Shown here: in pieces, positions 63,520-64,000 of the stretch
Layout: each line of letters opens with the position of its first letter
Numbering within the stretch: position 1 is the first letter of the stretch
DNA from: Chamaelirium japonicum
Taxonomy: Eukaryota > Streptophyta > Magnoliopsida > Liliales > Melanthiaceae
NCBI GenBank assembly: GCA_947650365.1
Contig: OX393553.1
Location: 34,288,353 to 34,352,352, forward strand
Reading direction: 5' to 3'
Length of the DNA stretch: 64,000 nt
Made by a program: the position numbers and the translations under genes
Notes under the pieces: model-generated
Seen by the model: the letters and a program-made list of their open reading frames with translations, nothing else
Told to the model about the DNA's origin: nothing
The model's database searches: none

Positions 63520-64000
63520 TATACAATCGAGCACTCCTCCCTAAAACACACTCTAAGAGCCTCGTAATGTGCTCTCTTTTACTGTGATTGCTATTATACT
63601 CCCTATATTTATGGAGCAAAAATCACTCTATATTTTTTTGAACCCTCACCCGATAACCTTTTATAAATTATATATATTCGAGTATTCCTCCCAAAAACAC
63701 CCTCTAAAAGCCTCGCCATTACCTTCTAAAAATACAAAAAATCTTAAGTAAATTATATATAAATCAAGCACTCCTCCTAAAAATACCCTATAAGAGCCTC
63801 GTAATATACCTCTCTATTTTTTGGATTGCTACTAACTCCCTATATTTACAGAGCCAAAACCGCTCTATATTTTTTTGAACCCCTACCCGATAACCTTAAG
63901 TAAATTATATATAATCAAGCATTCCTCCCAAAAATACCCTCTAATAGTCTCGAAATATGCTTTTTATTTTTAGGATTGCTACTAAACTCACTATATTTAG

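Larger units (their letters stand above)
59347..64000 (+). repeat. Satellite DNA array, right block
   Basis: Continuation of the left array after the retrotransposon, same orientation and same unit types, running off the right edge. The first bases complete the B insert broken at 50711: removing the element and one TAAAT copy restores AATCATAAGTAAATTACATA followed by AATCAAGCACTCC. It contains a D-B unit near its left end (59560-59800) and two C-type units (60797 and 63420). No gene, RNA or second mobile element is visible in this stretch. Confidence 0.95.

Noticed and set aside
1-64000. Interstitial telomere array
   Set aside because: TTTAGGG and CCCTAAA occur as single words inside the monomer, never as consecutive copies.

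Overview
The window is eukaryotic, almost certainly flowering-plant, heterochromatin. It contains no intact protein-coding gene and no RNA gene that I can support. About 55 kb (1-50711 and 59347-64000) is one AT-rich tandem satellite array. Every unit I read lies in the same orientation. An 8.6 kb Ty1/copia LTR retrotransposon (50712-59346) interrupts it. The element's GC-rich LTRs, its copia-type integrase and reverse transcriptase remnants and its GTGGGAG-type polypurine tract point to a plant. The species cannot be named from the sequence.

Satellite. The basic monomer is about 151-155 bp, and many units are about 220-241 bp because they carry an extra segment of roughly 86 bp. Almost every monomer has a T6-T10 run, a GAACCCCCACCCGACAACC-like block, an AAGTAAATTATATACAATCG block and a short perfect hairpin (CTCCCTA-TATT-TAGGGAG). 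Four unit types can be separated by diagnostic sites. A is the ordinary short unit. B is the long unit with the insert. C is a diverged unit that has lost the T run; I found 17 copies plus one fragment. D has TTTTGTTTGAAC and TTATACACAATC and usually runs straight into a B insert. Their order is not random. C is followed by one short unit and then a B insert every time it can be read, and is usually preceded by a unit with GTCAAC/ATCAAC/GTTAAC instead of GACAAC. This is a degraded higher-order repeat. Array architecture, unit size and dyad symmetry fit a centromeric or pericentromeric satellite, but sequence alone cannot show that CENH3 binds here.

Retrotransposon. It lies on the minus strand, is bounded by a perfect 5-bp target-site duplication (TAAAT) and is inserted inside a B-type insert. 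From right to left it holds a truncated 5' LTR (58220-59346), a non-coding leader, gag, zinc-knuckle, integrase, linker, reverse transcriptase and RNase H remnants, the polypurine tract and a complete 3' LTR (50712-53042). The shared 1127 bp of the two LTRs align without gaps and differ at about 32 positions by my reading, mostly transitions. The 5' LTR has lost its TATA box, R, U5 and the primer binding site, and the coding region is full of stops and frameshifts, so the element is dead.

The numerous short open frames in the satellite are by-products of the repeat and were not annotated as genes. I see no undescribed protein system. The most interesting material is the higher-order organisation of the satellite, its hairpin with one covarying copy, and its junction record of deletions and duplications.
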